Source of the DNA: Muscardinus avellanarius
Taxonomy: Eukaryota; Chordata; Mammalia; Rodentia; Gliridae
Direction: 5' to 3'
Assembly: GCA_963383645.1 (NCBI GenBank)
Contig: OY726567.1
Location: 65,810,552 to 65,874,551, forward strand
Length of the DNA stretch: 64,000 nucleotides
The translations under genes and the position numbers were made by a program. This document shows, in pieces, positions 63,871 to 64,000 of this stretch (positions are counted from its first letter, which is position 1; the number at the start of each line of letters is the position of its first letter). The notes under the pieces are model-generated. The model did no database searches. It was not told where the DNA came from and saw only the letters and a list, made by a program, of their open reading frames with translations.

Positions 63871-64000
63871 ATTCCCAGAATCACTTGTCTTCCAAGTCTG
63901 TCTTTCAGGGTTTTGGCAGCCTGGCTGTGAGCCTTCTAGGTGGTCTAACCTGGCTCCTTGGAGGGATGTCATAACCTTCACTTGGCCCTAGTAATCACAG

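Overview
The window is mammalian nuclear DNA: split genes with GT-AG introns, long SINE-filled introns, dinucleotide microsatellites and fossil LINE, LTR and DNA-transposon pieces. The dominant SINE is a B1 (7SL-like) left half joined to an internally deleted ID element (tRNA-Ala-derived, about 45 bases, with A and B boxes). Such B1-dID/MEN-type dimers are known from squirrel-related rodents (Sciuridae, Aplodontia, dormice). A sciuromorph rodent, most likely a squirrel or marmot, is therefore my best inference.

Layout. 1-5254 (+) holds the last five coding exons of NCR1 (NKp46): the tail of the first Ig exon, the second Ig domain, two stalk exons and the membrane/cytoplasmic exon. 5255-12593 is repeat-rich intergenic DNA. 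12594-24741 (-) is an NLRP7/NLRP2-like gene with nine coding exons that join in frame (935 codons predicted) but no usable pyrin domain. A decayed pyrin exon of this gene remains at 26540-26798 (-). 24762-35002 is the shared 5' region of two divergent genes, with a candidate LTR at 28363-28779 and a probable promoter/first exon at 31640-31763. 35037-63870 (+) is an NLRP2-like gene with pyrin, NACHT and LRR exons, eleven coding exons in all (1050 codons predicted). The order NCR1(+) - NLRP7(-) - NLRP2(+) matches the human leukocyte receptor complex border at 19q13.42.

The most interesting signal is the relation between the two head-to-head NLRP genes. Both NACHT exons are exactly 1594 bases. 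Across about 297 residues in their 3' two-thirds I count only five amino-acid differences, although the start of the same exon and most LRR exons are strongly diverged. A second near-identical patch covers one LRR exon, its intron and the next LRR exon (17928-18559 on -, 52769-53415 on +). This patchwork is what non-allelic gene conversion between inverted paralogues would leave. Only the plus-strand gene keeps a pyrin domain, so the minus-strand gene would encode a pyrin-less NLRP. NCR1 also has a cytoplasmic tail about 50 residues longer than the human one.

Roles known from the families: NCR1 is an activating NK-cell receptor that signals through FcR-gamma/CD3-zeta. NLRP2 and NLRP7 are NACHT-LRR proteins expressed in oocytes and early embryos (subcortical maternal complex, imprinting) and can modulate inflammasome and NF-kB signalling. 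The NLRP pair adjoins NCR1 by conserved synteny and does not act in its pathway. No prokaryotic, CRISPR or operon-like system is present. Exon borders come from reading splice sites and phase by eye, and repeat names come from recognition without a database.
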